A DNA stretch of 5,888 bases, taken from NCBI GenBank assembly GCA_900545785.1, contig URAA01000094.1:1-5888 (forward strand), given 5' to 3'. This stretch comes from an uncultured Dialister sp. GTDB lineage: Bacteria; Bacillota; Negativicutes; Veillonellales; Dialisteraceae. How positions within the stretch are numbered: the first letter of the stretch is position 1; the number at the start of each line of letters is the position of its first letter. A program made the position numbers and the translations under genes. Positions 1-5,888 of this stretch are shown here, piece after piece. Below the pieces are notes generated by a model. It made no database searches, had not been told where the DNA came from, and saw only the letters and a list, made by a program, of their open reading frames with translations.

Positions 1-1015
1 TTATCCATTGTTCTTCAGAAACGGCAAAAAAAGGAACGATTTCTTTTTTGAAAGCCGTTTTTACATTTTTTCTTATATTTTGTATCTGATTTTTGATCTC
101 TTCGAGATGCATCGGATTCGAAACTTTACTTTTGGAAATCGATTTTAATCTTTCAAAAGTGATTTGAGGAACTCCCTTGTACCATGATTCCCAGCTGTCT
201 GTTTGGGCAAGGAAAGAAAAGGCGGCATATTCTTCGGAAAGAGTTTCTTCATATGGGTTCAAATCCGGTTCCTTTTCAAGGAGTGTGAAAATCTGGCGAT
301 ACGAATCTTCCCATCCCTTGGCAAGCATTTGGTATTCCCCCATGACAGGGGCTGCCCAAGGGACGGAAGACAGCGTCTTTGTCTGCGGAATATGGTAAGG
401 ATCCGCCAATTTTGAAAGCCAGTTTTCAGGGAAGGGCATGGAGCAGGAAAATTTATACAGGTATAAGACGGTATCTTTAAGCCCCCGATCCTGAAAACCC
501 CGAGAAAGCAAATCGGCGCAATCGAGGAATTCCTCTGTGCCCTCTTCATAGTATTTTTCCAAAACTTCATCCAGTACTTCCTGCATCAATAAATCAATTT
601 CATTGTTGTCATTCAAAATCTTTGTGTCCGGATCTAAATCAATGAGATAGAAATATTGATGAATGAGAGATTGGAAAAAGGAGTCCAATGTGGAAATCTG
701 AGCGCCGGAAAGAAGTGCGGTCTGCCTTGATAAATGCCGGATAAGAAATTGATTTCCTTCACTTTGTGCTTTCGATAAAGCTTTGGCAATATGAGAAGCG
801 ATCCGTGTTTTCATTTCTCCTGCGGCAGCGCGGGTGAAAGTGAGAATTAACAGGTCGGAAATATCGGCGGGATCTTTTTCATCGGTAAGAAGTTCCTTTA
901 TTCTTGCAGTAAGGACGGCAGTTTTTCCGCTTCCTGCAGAGGCGGAGAGAAGAAGATTTCGTCCCCTCAGGTCAAGAGCGGATTGTTGTTCTCTTGTCCA
1001 TTTCATCTTACTCAT
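1..1015 (-). CDS. addA: AddA, ATP-dependent helicase/nuclease subunit A (partial, N-terminal 338 residues)
   Basis: The frame is open from the ATG at 1015 to the left edge without a stop, so the C-terminal part (family length is about 1200 residues) lies outside the window. AddA is the UvrD/Rep-type 3'-5' helicase and nuclease subunit of cytoplasmic AddAB, which unwinds and trims double-strand breaks for RecA-dependent repair. Visible in the translation: a Q-motif-like WTREQQSAL (residues 6-14), Walker A ASAGSGKT (25-32), motif Ia LTFTRAAAGEMKTRI (58-72) and a motif Ic-like ISTLDSFFQ (107-115), then an AddA-typical KDTVLYLYKFS...WL stretch (about 180-200). Start choice: GGAGGG at 1025-1030 sits 9 nt upstream of this ATG; an in-frame ATG at 1006 is less well placed. 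The start overlaps the addB stop by 8 bases, implying translational coupling. Motif Ic has Asp where Bacillus-type AddA has His. The helicase motifs II-VI and the nuclease domain cannot be checked here. Confidence 0.95.
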   Translation of the reverse strand, partial: MSKMKWTREQQSALDLRGRNLLLSASAGSGKTAVLTARIKELLTDEKDPADISDLLILTFTRAAAGEMKTRIASHIAKALSKAQSEGNQFLIRHLSRQTALLSGAQISTLDSFFQSLIHQYFYLIDLDPDTKILNDNNEIDLLMQEVLDEVLEKYYEEGTEEFLDCADLLSRGFQDRGLKDTVLYLYKFSCSMPFPENWLSKLADPYHIPQTKTLSSVPWAAPVMGEYQMLAKGWEDSYRQIFTLLEKEPDLNPYEETLSEEYAAFSFLAQTDSWESWYKGVPQITFERLKSISKSKVSNPMHLEEIKNQIQNIRKNVKTAFKKEIVPFFAVSEEQWI

Positions 1016-4000
1016 GGTCGGTTTCCCTCCTTGTTTTTGCGATATTTTCCGCTTTTGCTTCTAAATTTTTCTTAACATCTTTTATTTTTTCTATGTAGTT
1101 ATATTTATTTTCCGGCAAGGCGGGATCAAAACGACAGATACTTCGATAAGGACAGTAGGTGCAGGCGGTATTTTGCCCGGACTTGGCAGGATGTATGGAA
1201 ATATTTCCGCTTTGTATATCTTTGTATAAATCAATCAGCACCTGTTCGGTGATTGTTTTCAAAGCATCAAACTGGGATTTTGTCAGTGTCGGAGAGAATC
1301 CGGAGATCGCTCCGCTTTTGGTGTAACTGACGGAAATGAAACTGTCTTTTGTTCCCGTTTCTTTGTCCAAGGTAAAAAGAACATCTTTGTCGCCCAAAAA
1401 GAGGCCGTTCGTATTATTTTTCTGCTCTTCGGGCGGATCTCCGTCGGGCGGTACCGTCTCTACGGGGCGGACGTTTCCGTGAAGATAAATATACATCATG
1501 GCTGCCGGCAAGAGATCTTTTGTACTTTTATCTCTTGATAAAGCCAATAAATAAGTGATGAGCTGCAAAGAAGTGCCGTTGATGATATCGCTCAGATCGA
1601 TTTTGGGAGAGCCTGTTTTGTAATCACAGACGACGACATATTTTCCGTCGGAGTCCACGCGGTCGATTTTTCCCGTAAGGGTAAAGCTGTCGTTCCTGCC
1701 CGCGGCGATCCGGACGGTAAAGGGTTTCTCCATATCGATCGTGTCGAAACCGCTCTGACGGCTCCACCGGCGGAATCGTTTGAGAGATTCTTCAAAAGTG
1801 CGATCCAAGACTCTTTTTGTATATTTTACCGAAGCATCTGAAGAGAGCACTCCCGATTTGATGCGGGGTGTAATTTTTTCTGAAATTTCATGAGAAATTT
1901 TTTCTATTTCTTCATCGGTGATATTCCGCCACTGCCGGTTTTCTTTCTTCAGCCTTTCGCCGAATGTATGAAGACCGGCATGCAGATAATTGCCGCAGTC
2001 CAATTGGTCGATTTCACCGGTTTTTCTTTCGTCAACACCCAGGCCGTATCGAAGGAAATATCGGTAAGGGCAGCTTCTGTAATCTTGAAGTTTTGTGACG
2101 GAACCGTAAAAGCGTCCCTGTTTCATGAAAAGTTTCTTTGCTTCTTCCTTGGAGAGAAAAGATGCATTATTACGATAATATAAGCCGGACAATTTACTAT
2201 GGAGCAGGGCAGGCGTTCTTTTTATCGCCCGGCTTTTCAGAGCATTCCAAGAACTGTATTCTTCGGGAATGCCGTCTTGAAGGATCATGGGAAGCAGGGA
2301 AAGCGCCTGTTCGGGATTGGCGAAAAAAGACGGATCATTTGCTGCCGGATCGGGGGAAGAAACGGTGATGAATTCCGTATAATAGCCTAAATTTTTCAGC
2401 TGTGTGAAAAGAAAAGACGGCTCGCCCCGTGTTCCGCCTTCCACAGATTCCGGACAAGATAAGTACAGAGCATCGCTTCCTCTTGTAAAGGCAAGATAAG
2501 TATAAAACCGCTCCTGCCTGAGTAATTGAAGCAAGTCATTTCCCAAGTTTATTTTTGAACGGCTCATAAGGAGCTGCTTTTCCGCTTCCGAGAAAAATCC
2601 CGAATCGTCAATTTTTTGAGGGAATTCACCCTCCAGAAGGCCGGGGATAAAAACGACTTTTGCTTCCGAAGCATACCCTCTGTCCATGGAAGTCACCGTC
2701 ACATGATCCAGTGTGGGCGGGATCATGGAGTAAGTGAGAGAGGAGAGGCCGTCTTTTATCATGAGGAAAAAATCATCATCGCTGACAGGTTCGTTTCCCG
2801 AAGCATGAACGATTTCTTCCAGCAAGGAAATAAATTTTTTCCATACCTGTATATGCGGACGGCTCTTTGTTGATTCATAACTTTCTTTATCCCATGCATA
2901 CAGGGTATCCGGTATCTTTCGTTCGAGAAGCAGCCGGTAAAGAAGAGTGCATTTATCTTTTGCGGTAACGGAAGATTTCCATTCTTCCCGCAGCGGATTA
3001 AGAAGAGATAAAATTTTTTCTCGTCCTTTGTTGACTTCTCTTTGCAAAAGAAGTTCCTTTTCCGACGGCGGCGCCGGTTCTTCATCAGGATTCCGATAAT
3101 CTCTGTAAGTCCACGGTTTTTGCCAACTGCCGAAACGGATATTGTATTTCAAAGTATAATTTTCCAACCGGTCAATTTCATTTTGCGGAAGAAGGGAAAG
3201 GATATTTGTTTTCACCAGGCGGAAAATGGGATCTCTCGTAAAACCTCTGTTTTTTCCTTTGCTTTCTGCCTGAAGAAAGCGGATGATGCCGTCAAGAAAT
3301 CTGATCAGGGGATGATTGTTCATCGGGAGCTTGCGATCAATGAATCCGGGGATCCTGTATTTGAAAAAACTTCTTTCCAAAGCATCCATATAATGATCGG
3401 TGCTGCGAAGGAGAACCAATATATCCCGATAGCGGAGTCCTTTATCACGAACCAAAGTTAAAATGCGGCGGGCAATAAAGTCTGCTTCATCATTTCTGCT
3501 TGACGCAACTGCCAGATGGACGCCCTTTTCCGGTGAGATTGATTTGCTCTCGGGCAAAGAGCAGGGAGCGGGGATATTTTGAAAATATTCGGAAACGACG
3601 GACTGAATCCGGGGACAGGAAAATCGGCGGTATTCGTGTAATGTAACCGAGTCCGCATGCTTGGTGATATTCAGGAGCATCCGGTACAATCGGTCGGGCC
3701 GTGCAAAAGTTTCGTTTTCGGAAGGTTCATCGGGGTGAGGCATCTGAAGCGTGAAAGTGACATCTTTTGCTGTCTGAATCAAAGCGGAAACGATATTAAT
3801 TTTTTGCGGTGCCATGCCGTTAAACCCGTCAATCCAAACACGGGAATTGCGAATCATGTCCGATCGGGAGATTTCTTTGGCGAGGAGATCGAAAAGGCTT
3901 CCTTCATAAGAAAAATGACTCCGCAGATAGGCATGATAATTTTTATAAAGGAGACTCAGATCGGACAGTTTTTTTCCTAAAGGGGTATCTTCTTCCTGAA

Positions 4001-4430
4001 GTGCAGCGTGTTCCAAATCATTTTCTGAAATGCAGAACATATCGAACTGATGGAACAGATCAACCAATTTGCCTGCAAAATGAGGCTGCGCCGCCACTCT
4101 GGATAATAACTGCAATTCCGATTTACGGGCATTGAGGATACGGCTCACAATGAGCTGCTGCCCTAAGGAAGATAGAGCATCTTGTACGGGGGAATGCAAT
4201 TCTTGAAATACTCGGTAGGCAAGCCGTGAAAATCCGCAGACTTGGACATTCATAAATCCGTTTCCGGGGAAAATATCTGCCAGCATACGTTCCGCCGTAT
4301 ACGTTTCCTGATCAGGAACCAAAAGGAAAGCAGATCCTTCTTTTTCTTTTGTCACGTAATCTCGGATTTCCCGACAGCAGCGGGTTGTTTTTCCCGTACC
4401 GGCGGGCCCGAAAATGAAATGCAAGCTCAT
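1008..4430 (-). CDS. addB: AddB, ATP-dependent helicase/deoxyribonuclease subunit B
   Basis: This complete gene of 1140 residues matches the usual AddB length (about 1150-1170). AddB pairs with AddA in the cytoplasm; in the family it supplies a nuclease domain and helps recognise the Chi-like recombination sequence. The N-terminus has Walker A GPAGTGKT (residues 8-15). A degenerate UvrD-like segment, VTSMDRGYASEAKVVFIPGL (579-598), resembles helicase motif V. The C-terminal RecB-type nuclease looks intact: H817 in YLHAGLH, D923 in GKIDRVD, D936-Y937-K938 in VVVCDYKTG and Q956 in LQLITY. Four cysteines for a 4Fe-4S staple are present: C787 (YRSCPYRYF) before the nuclease, and C1090, C1093 and C1099 (CTYCPYRSIC) after it, with the family's C-x2-C-x5-C spacing. 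The ATG start at 4430 is supported by GGAGAAAGGA at 4437-4446, leaving 6 nt. It is first in the leftward addB-addA operon, the order known from Bacillus. Nothing suggests truncation or frameshift. Confidence 0.97.
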   Translation of the reverse strand: MSLHFIFGPAGTGKTTRCCREIRDYVTKEKEGSAFLLVPDQETYTAERMLADIFPGNGFMNVQVCGFSRLAYRVFQELHSPVQDALSSLGQQLIVSRILNARKSELQLLSRVAAQPHFAGKLVDLFHQFDMFCISENDLEHAALQEEDTPLGKKLSDLSLLYKNYHAYLRSHFSYEGSLFDLLAKEISRSDMIRNSRVWIDGFNGMAPQKINIVSALIQTAKDVTFTLQMPHPDEPSENETFARPDRLYRMLLNITKHADSVTLHEYRRFSCPRIQSVVSEYFQNIPAPCSLPESKSISPEKGVHLAVASSRNDEADFIARRILTLVRDKGLRYRDILVLLRSTDHYMDALERSFFKYRIPGFIDRKLPMNNHPLIRFLDGIIRFLQAESKGKNRGFTRDPIFRLVKTNILSLLPQNEIDRLENYTLKYNIRFGSWQKPWTYRDYRNPDEEPAPPSEKELLLQREVNKGREKILSLLNPLREEWKSSVTAKDKCTLLYRLLLERKIPDTLYAWDKESYESTKSRPHIQVWKKFISLLEEIVHASGNEPVSDDDFFLMIKDGLSSLTYSMIPPTLDHVTVTSMDRGYASEAKVVFIPGLLEGEFPQKIDDSGFFSEAEKQLLMSRSKINLGNDLLQLLRQERFYTYLAFTRGSDALYLSCPESVEGGTRGEPSFLFTQLKNLGYYTEFITVSSPDPAANDPSFFANPEQALSLLPMILQDGIPEEYSSWNALKSRAIKRTPALLHSKLSGLYYRNNASFLSKEEAKKLFMKQGRFYGSVTKLQDYRSCPYRYFLRYGLGVDERKTGEIDQLDCGNYLHAGLHTFGERLKKENRQWRNITDEEIEKISHEISEKITPRIKSGVLSSDASVKYTKRVLDRTFEESLKRFRRWSRQSGFDTIDMEKPFTVRIAAGRNDSFTLTGKIDRVDSDGKYVVVCDYKTGSPKIDLSDIINGTSLQLITYLLALSRDKSTKDLLPAAMMYIYLHGNVRPVETVPPDGDPPEEQKNNTNGLFLGDKDVLFTLDKETGTKDSFISVSYTKSGAISGFSPTLTKSQFDALKTITEQVLIDLYKDIQSGNISIHPAKSGQNTACTYCPYRSICRFDPALPENKYNYIEKIKDVKKNLEAKAENIAKTRRETDHE
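1025..1030 (-). promoter_or_regulatory. Ribosome binding site of addA inside addB
   Basis: On the minus strand GGAGGG lies 9 nt upstream of the addA ATG at 1015, within the last codons of addB. It decides between the ATG at 1015 and the in-frame ATG at 1006, favouring the former, and lets addA be translated from the addB message. Confidence 0.8.
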
Positions 4431-4436
4431 AATATA

Positions 4437-4446
4437 TCCTTTCTCC
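4437..4446 (-). promoter_or_regulatory. Ribosome binding site of addB
   Basis: The minus strand reads GGAGAAAGGA, ending 6 nt before the addB ATG. There are two purine-rich blocks, GGAG and AAGGA; the second is at the better spacing. It supports the chosen start. Confidence 0.75.
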
Positions 4447-4468
4447 GATCATTTATAACTTTTCTTAT

Positions 4469-4474
4469 ATTATA
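4469..4474 (-). promoter_or_regulatory. Candidate -10 box for the addB-addA operon
   Basis: The minus strand reads a perfect TATAAT here, which would start transcription about 30 nt upstream of the addB ATG. The -35 region is weak: at an 18-nt spacing it reads TTCCGA, matching TTGACA only at its first two and last bases. A better TTGACC lies at 4504-4509 but is 29 nt from the -10, too far for a normal sigma-70-type promoter. The operon is therefore probably expressed weakly or with help from an activator. Confidence 0.5.
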
Positions 4475-4535
4475 AAACAAAACGGAGAGGAATCGGAATA
4501 AAAGGTCAAAGGCTTTTATGAACAGAAGATGAATC

Positions 4536-4563
4536 TTGACATAAAAAAATAAAAAATTATAAT
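4536..4563 (+). promoter_or_regulatory. Consensus housekeeping promoter for the EamA transporter gene
   Basis: Perfect TTGACA at 4536-4541 and perfect TATAAT at 4558-4563, separated by 16 nt of almost pure A/T. The predicted start is near 4570, giving a leader of about 105 nt before the ATG at 4675. Both boxes match the sigma-70/sigma-A consensus exactly, so strong basal initiation is expected. That fits a gene whose output is limited downstream, in the leader. Confidence 0.8.
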
Positions 4564-4582
4564 CAAAGTAAGCTTTATATAA

Positions 4583-4596
4583 AACCGTTCACGGTT
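4583..4596 (+). repeat. Small inverted repeat in the transporter leader
   Basis: AACCG and CGGTT form a 5-bp stem around a TTCA loop, about 13 nt after the predicted transcription start. The following sequence, GTGGATTTTTATGGATTTTT, is T-rich but interrupted. It could be a weak early pause or terminator element or a short operator; the stem is short and may be chance. Confidence 0.35.
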
Positions 4597-4597
4597 G

Positions 4598-4617
4598 TGG
4601 ATTTTTATGGATTTTTC
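4598..4617 (+). repeat. 10-bp tandem direct repeat
   Basis: TGGATTTTTA is followed directly by TGGATTTTTC, two units differing only in the last base. It lies in the transporter leader between the two hairpins. It has no recognised function; it could be a protein or RNA binding site or a replication slippage product. Confidence 0.5.
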
Positions 4618-4623
4618 TATTTT

Positions 4624-4655
4624 CGCCACATAGTACATTTTTGTATTATGCGGCG
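4624..4655 (+). promoter_or_regulatory. Long leader hairpin, candidate attenuator upstream of the EamA gene
   Basis: Arm CGCCACATAGTACA (4624-4637) pairs with TGTATTATGCGGCG (4642-4655) around a TTTT loop. This gives 13 pairs including one G-U, with a single A-C mismatch between the four G/C-only outer pairs and nine inner pairs. It is followed by TATTTTATT, then the GGAG ribosome binding site 9 nt after the stem. The T-rich tail exists only in the plus direction, so it would act on the transporter transcript, either as an intrinsic terminator (attenuator) or by affecting access to the ribosome. It matches no riboswitch class I recognise. The pairing is read directly from sequence; the regulatory role is inferred. 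Confidence 0.5.
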
Positions 4656-4664
4656 TATTTTATT

Positions 4665-4668
4665 GGAG
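4665..4668 (+). promoter_or_regulatory. Ribosome binding site of the EamA gene
   Basis: GGAG lies 6 nt upstream of the ATG at 4675 and 9 nt downstream of the long leader hairpin. The nearby in-window ATG at 4641 is in another frame, lies inside the hairpin and has no comparable site, which supports 4675 as the start. Confidence 0.7.
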
Positions 4669-4674
4669 TAAAAT

Positions 4675-5541
4675 ATGTCATCCGGATATTATGCATTTCT
4701 TGTTTTTCTAGGCGGCTGCAGTTACGGAATTCTTTCCACCATCGTAAAAACAGCTTACGGAGCAGGATTGAGTCTGTCCGACGTGGCAGGCGGGCAGGTA
4801 TTTTGGGGAGCGGTGATTTTTTGGCTTGCCGCATGGAAACGGAAGCCGAAACAAATAAGTCTGAAGAAAACAGTTCTTCTTATTCTTTCCGGAATGCCCA
4901 TGGGAATGACCTCGATTTTTTACTATCGATCCCTTGAAACATTGGATGCTTCTCTTGCCATCGTTTTTTTGTTTCAATTCGTCTGGATAGGAACTTTATT
5001 TGAAATGGTATTTTTTAAAAAATTTCCGAGTTTTCAAAAAACAGTTTCGATCATTATCCTGCTCATCGGTTCAGCTGTTGCGGCAGGATTGCGCCCGGAG
5101 GGAAATTTTGAATGGTCGCCCGGAATTTTTTGGGGCGGGCTTTCCGCCGTCAGTTACTCTCTCGTTATTTTGGCAAGCGGAACGGCGGGAGTTGACGTAC
5201 CGCCCGTTTTCAAAGGAGCTTTGATGTCTCTCGGAGCGGCTTTTGTTATTTTCCTTTATTTGCCGCCCCTGTTTTTAACAAAGTATGACTTATTCATTTC
5301 TGTACTTCCCTATGGCGTGTTGCTCGGCCTTTTCGGAATTGTTATTCCCCCTTTTCTCTTTTCCGTCGGAATTCCCCGAACGGGACCGGGACTGGGAAGT
5401 ATTCTGACTTCCTCCGAATTGCCGGCCGCACTTTTGACGGCGGCTTTCGTTTTAAAGGAAACGGTTGATATGACGCGTTGGTGGGGAGCGTTTTTAATTC
5501 TTATCGGAATCATTCTGGGGAATAGGGAGCACCGTAAATAA
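4675..5541 (+). CDS. EamA/DMT-superfamily membrane transporter, substrate unknown
   Basis: The 288-residue product is strongly hydrophobic, with about ten membrane segments near residues 5-25, 36-53, 66-84, 91-112, 121-138, 148-166, 178-197, 208-229, 237-259 and 267-282. This is the usual length and layout of the EamA (DUF6, RhaT/YdcZ-like) drug/metabolite transporters, built from two five-helix repeats. Family-like features include YYRSLETLDASLAIVFLFQ (83-101) ending the first repeat's core and SSELPAALLTAAFVLKE (246-262) followed by WWGAFLILIGIIL (269-281) in the second. Members export amino acids, metabolites or drugs across the cytoplasmic membrane; nothing here fixes the substrate. It is transcribed divergently from addBA from a consensus promoter with a long structured leader. 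There is no cleaved signal peptide; the first helix starts almost at the N-terminus. The cytoplasmic tail is short and basic (NREHRK). No frameshift or truncation is seen. Confidence 0.9.
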   Translation: MSSGYYAFLVFLGGCSYGILSTIVKTAYGAGLSLSDVAGGQVFWGAVIFWLAAWKRKPKQISLKKTVLLILSGMPMGMTSIFYYRSLETLDASLAIVFLFQFVWIGTLFEMVFFKKFPSFQKTVSIIILLIGSAVAAGLRPEGNFEWSPGIFWGGLSAVSYSLVILASGTAGVDVPPVFKGALMSLGAAFVIFLYLPPLFLTKYDLFISVLPYGVLLGLFGIVIPPFLFSVGIPRTGPGLGSILTSSELPAALLTAAFVLKETVDMTRWWGAFLILIGIILGNREHRK

Positions 5542-5579
5542 AATGCTCTGTTTCGAGAGAATTATGGAAAAATAGAAAT

Positions 5580-5616
5580 GATACGATTTTTATATCAGAC
5601 AGATACGATCTTTATA
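5580..5616 (+). repeat. Two 15-bp direct repeats upstream of the ahpC promoter
   Basis: GATACGATTTTTATA (5580-5594) recurs as GATACGATCTTTATA (5602-5616), with 14 of 15 bases identical. The start-to-start distance is 22 bp, about two helical turns, so both copies face the same side of the DNA. The second copy ends 9 bp before the -35 box. This arrangement is typical of an activator binding tandem sites, but the regulator cannot be named from the sequence. Confidence 0.6.
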
Positions 5617-5625
5617 ATCCGATGA

Positions 5626-5655
5626 TTGACCCTTTTATATATGTTTTGTTATAAT
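5626..5655 (+). promoter_or_regulatory. ahpC promoter with extended -10
   Basis: TTGACC at 5626-5631 (five of six consensus bases) and TATAAT at 5650-5655 are separated by 18 nt. TG at 5647-5648 forms an extended -10 (TGTTATAAT). The predicted start is near 5662, giving a leader of about 53 nt. ahpC thus has its own promoter and does not need read-through from the transporter gene. Confidence 0.8.
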
Positions 5656-5659
5656 ATGA

Positions 5660-5670
5660 TTGTAGTACAA
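5660..5670 (+). promoter_or_regulatory. 11-bp palindrome at the ahpC transcription start, possible operator
   Basis: TTGTA-G-TACAA is a perfect inverted repeat centred on 5665 and covering the predicted +1. A repressor bound here would block initiation. It does not fit the PerR box, and the regulator is unknown. Confidence 0.4.
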
Positions 5671-5700
5671 CGAAAAAAATCAATATAATATTTTAATTTT

Positions 5701-5707
5701 AAGGAGG
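5701..5707 (+). promoter_or_regulatory. Strong ribosome binding site of ahpC
   Basis: AAGGAGG, a near-complete match to the 16S rRNA anti-Shine-Dalgarno, sits 7 nt before the ATG at 5715. It fixes the start and suggests high translation, as expected for an abundant peroxiredoxin. Confidence 0.85.
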
Positions 5708-5714
5708 CTTGAAA

Positions 5715-5888
5715 ATGTCTTTGAACGGAAAGAAACTGAGTCCATTTACTTTAAATGCATACAAGCAGGGTGAATTTATAGAGGTGTCCGATACGGATTT
5801 ACAGGGAAAGTGGAGCGTCCTCTTCTTCTATCCAGCTGACTTTACTTTTGTCTGCCCGACGGAATTGGAAGATCTTCAAGAGATCGGA
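5715..5888 (+). CDS. ahpC: AhpC-type 2-Cys peroxiredoxin (partial, N-terminal 58 residues)
   Basis: The ATG frame is open to the right edge; full-length AhpC is about 187 residues, so roughly a third is visible. AhpC reduces hydrogen peroxide, organic hydroperoxides and peroxynitrite in the cytoplasm and is usually recharged by AhpF or a thioredoxin-like reductase. The visible part has the thioredoxin-fold start WSVLFFYPADFTFVCPTE, with the peroxidatic Cys47 in the invariant P-x3-T-x2-C pattern (P40, T44, C47). The N-terminus MSLNGKKLSPFTLNAYKQGE resembles the AhpC/Prx1 class rather than Tpx, BCP or Prx6. The resolving cysteine near the C-terminus lies outside the window, as would any ahpF partner. 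It has a dedicated promoter with upstream direct repeats and a palindrome at +1, which suggests regulated expression, plausibly by oxidative stress. Confidence 0.93.
   Translation, partial: MSLNGKKLSPFTLNAYKQGEFIEVSDTDLQGKWSVLFFYPADFTFVCPTELEDLQEIG

Noticed and set aside
259..570. 103-codon minus-strand open frame
   Set aside because: It lies on the same strand as addA but in another frame, inside the AddA coding sequence with clear family motifs on either side; it is an out-of-frame shadow.
3042..3461. 139-codon plus-strand open frame opposite addB
   Set aside because: It is antisense to a well-supported addB coding region, has low-complexity Arg/Phe-rich sequence, no family resemblance and no clear ribosome binding site; it is a shadow.
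4431..4674. tRNA, CRISPR or small protein gene in the divergent gap
   Set aside because: No cloverleaf, no spaced repeats and no frame with a ribosome binding site were seen; the gap is explained by divergent promoters and a leader.
4641..4937. 98-codon plus-strand open frame starting before the EamA gene
   Set aside because: It starts inside the leader hairpin, overlaps the transporter in another frame, and encodes Arg/Ser-rich sequence with no recognisable domain.
5546..5559. Possible terminator after the EamA gene (CTCT/AGAG)
   Set aside because: The stem is only 4 bp and is not followed by a T-run. No intrinsic terminator was found between the transporter gene and ahpC.
5649..5665. Possible PerR box over the ahpC -10 region
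   Set aside because: The left half TTATAAT matches, but the right half only fits (ATTGTAG, 5 of 7) with a 3-nt instead of 1-nt centre. The left match is simply the -10 box, so the resemblance is not convincing.
1..5888. A novel defence, mobile or biosynthetic system
   Set aside because: All four genes belong to familiar core families (AddA, AddB, EamA, AhpC) with no transposase, integrase, toxin-antitoxin or defence signature between them.

Overview
The window carries four protein-coding genes. On the minus strand are addB (complete, 1140 codons) and the 5' part of addA (338 codons visible, running off the left edge). On the plus strand are a complete EamA/DMT-family membrane transporter and the first 58 codons of an AhpC-type 2-Cys peroxiredoxin, cut by the right edge. 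The AddAB recombination machinery, strong AGGAGG-like ribosome binding sites, AT-rich consensus promoters and moderate base composition point to a Firmicutes (Bacillota) genome. The flavour of the proteins suggests a Negativicutes/Veillonellaceae-like bacterium such as a Dialister relative, but that placement is an impression from sequence style, not a computed match.

Left two thirds (1-4430, minus strand): addB and addA form a translationally coupled pair. The addB stop overlaps the addA start by 8 bases, and the addA ribosome binding site lies inside the end of addB. Together they encode the two ATPase/nuclease subunits of the AddAB enzyme, which resects double-strand breaks and loads RecA. 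The AddB Walker A motif, nuclease residues and the four iron-sulphur cysteines are all present. The Walker A motif of AddA is intact. Nearly every other long open frame in this region is an out-of-frame or antisense shadow.

Divergent intergenic region (4431-4674): a leftward candidate -10 box serves addBA. A rightward promoter with perfect TTGACA and TATAAT boxes serves the transporter gene. The rightward transcript should have a leader of about 105 nt with a small hairpin, a 10-bp tandem repeat and a long hairpin (13 pairs, one mismatch, UUUU loop) ending just before the ribosome binding site and followed by a U-rich run. This is the best candidate for undescribed regulation in the window.

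Right end (4675-5888, plus strand): the EamA transporter is followed by a 173-base gap with no convincing terminator, then ahpC. The gap holds a consensus-like extended -10 promoter, a near-perfect 15-bp direct repeat spaced by 22 bp just upstream of the -35 box, and an 11-bp palindrome at the predicted transcription start. These fit a dedicated, probably oxidative-stress-controlled promoter for ahpC. No mobile elements, CRISPR arrays, tRNA or rRNA genes were seen. Overall this is mostly ordinary core-genome content, and its interest lies in the two non-coding regions.
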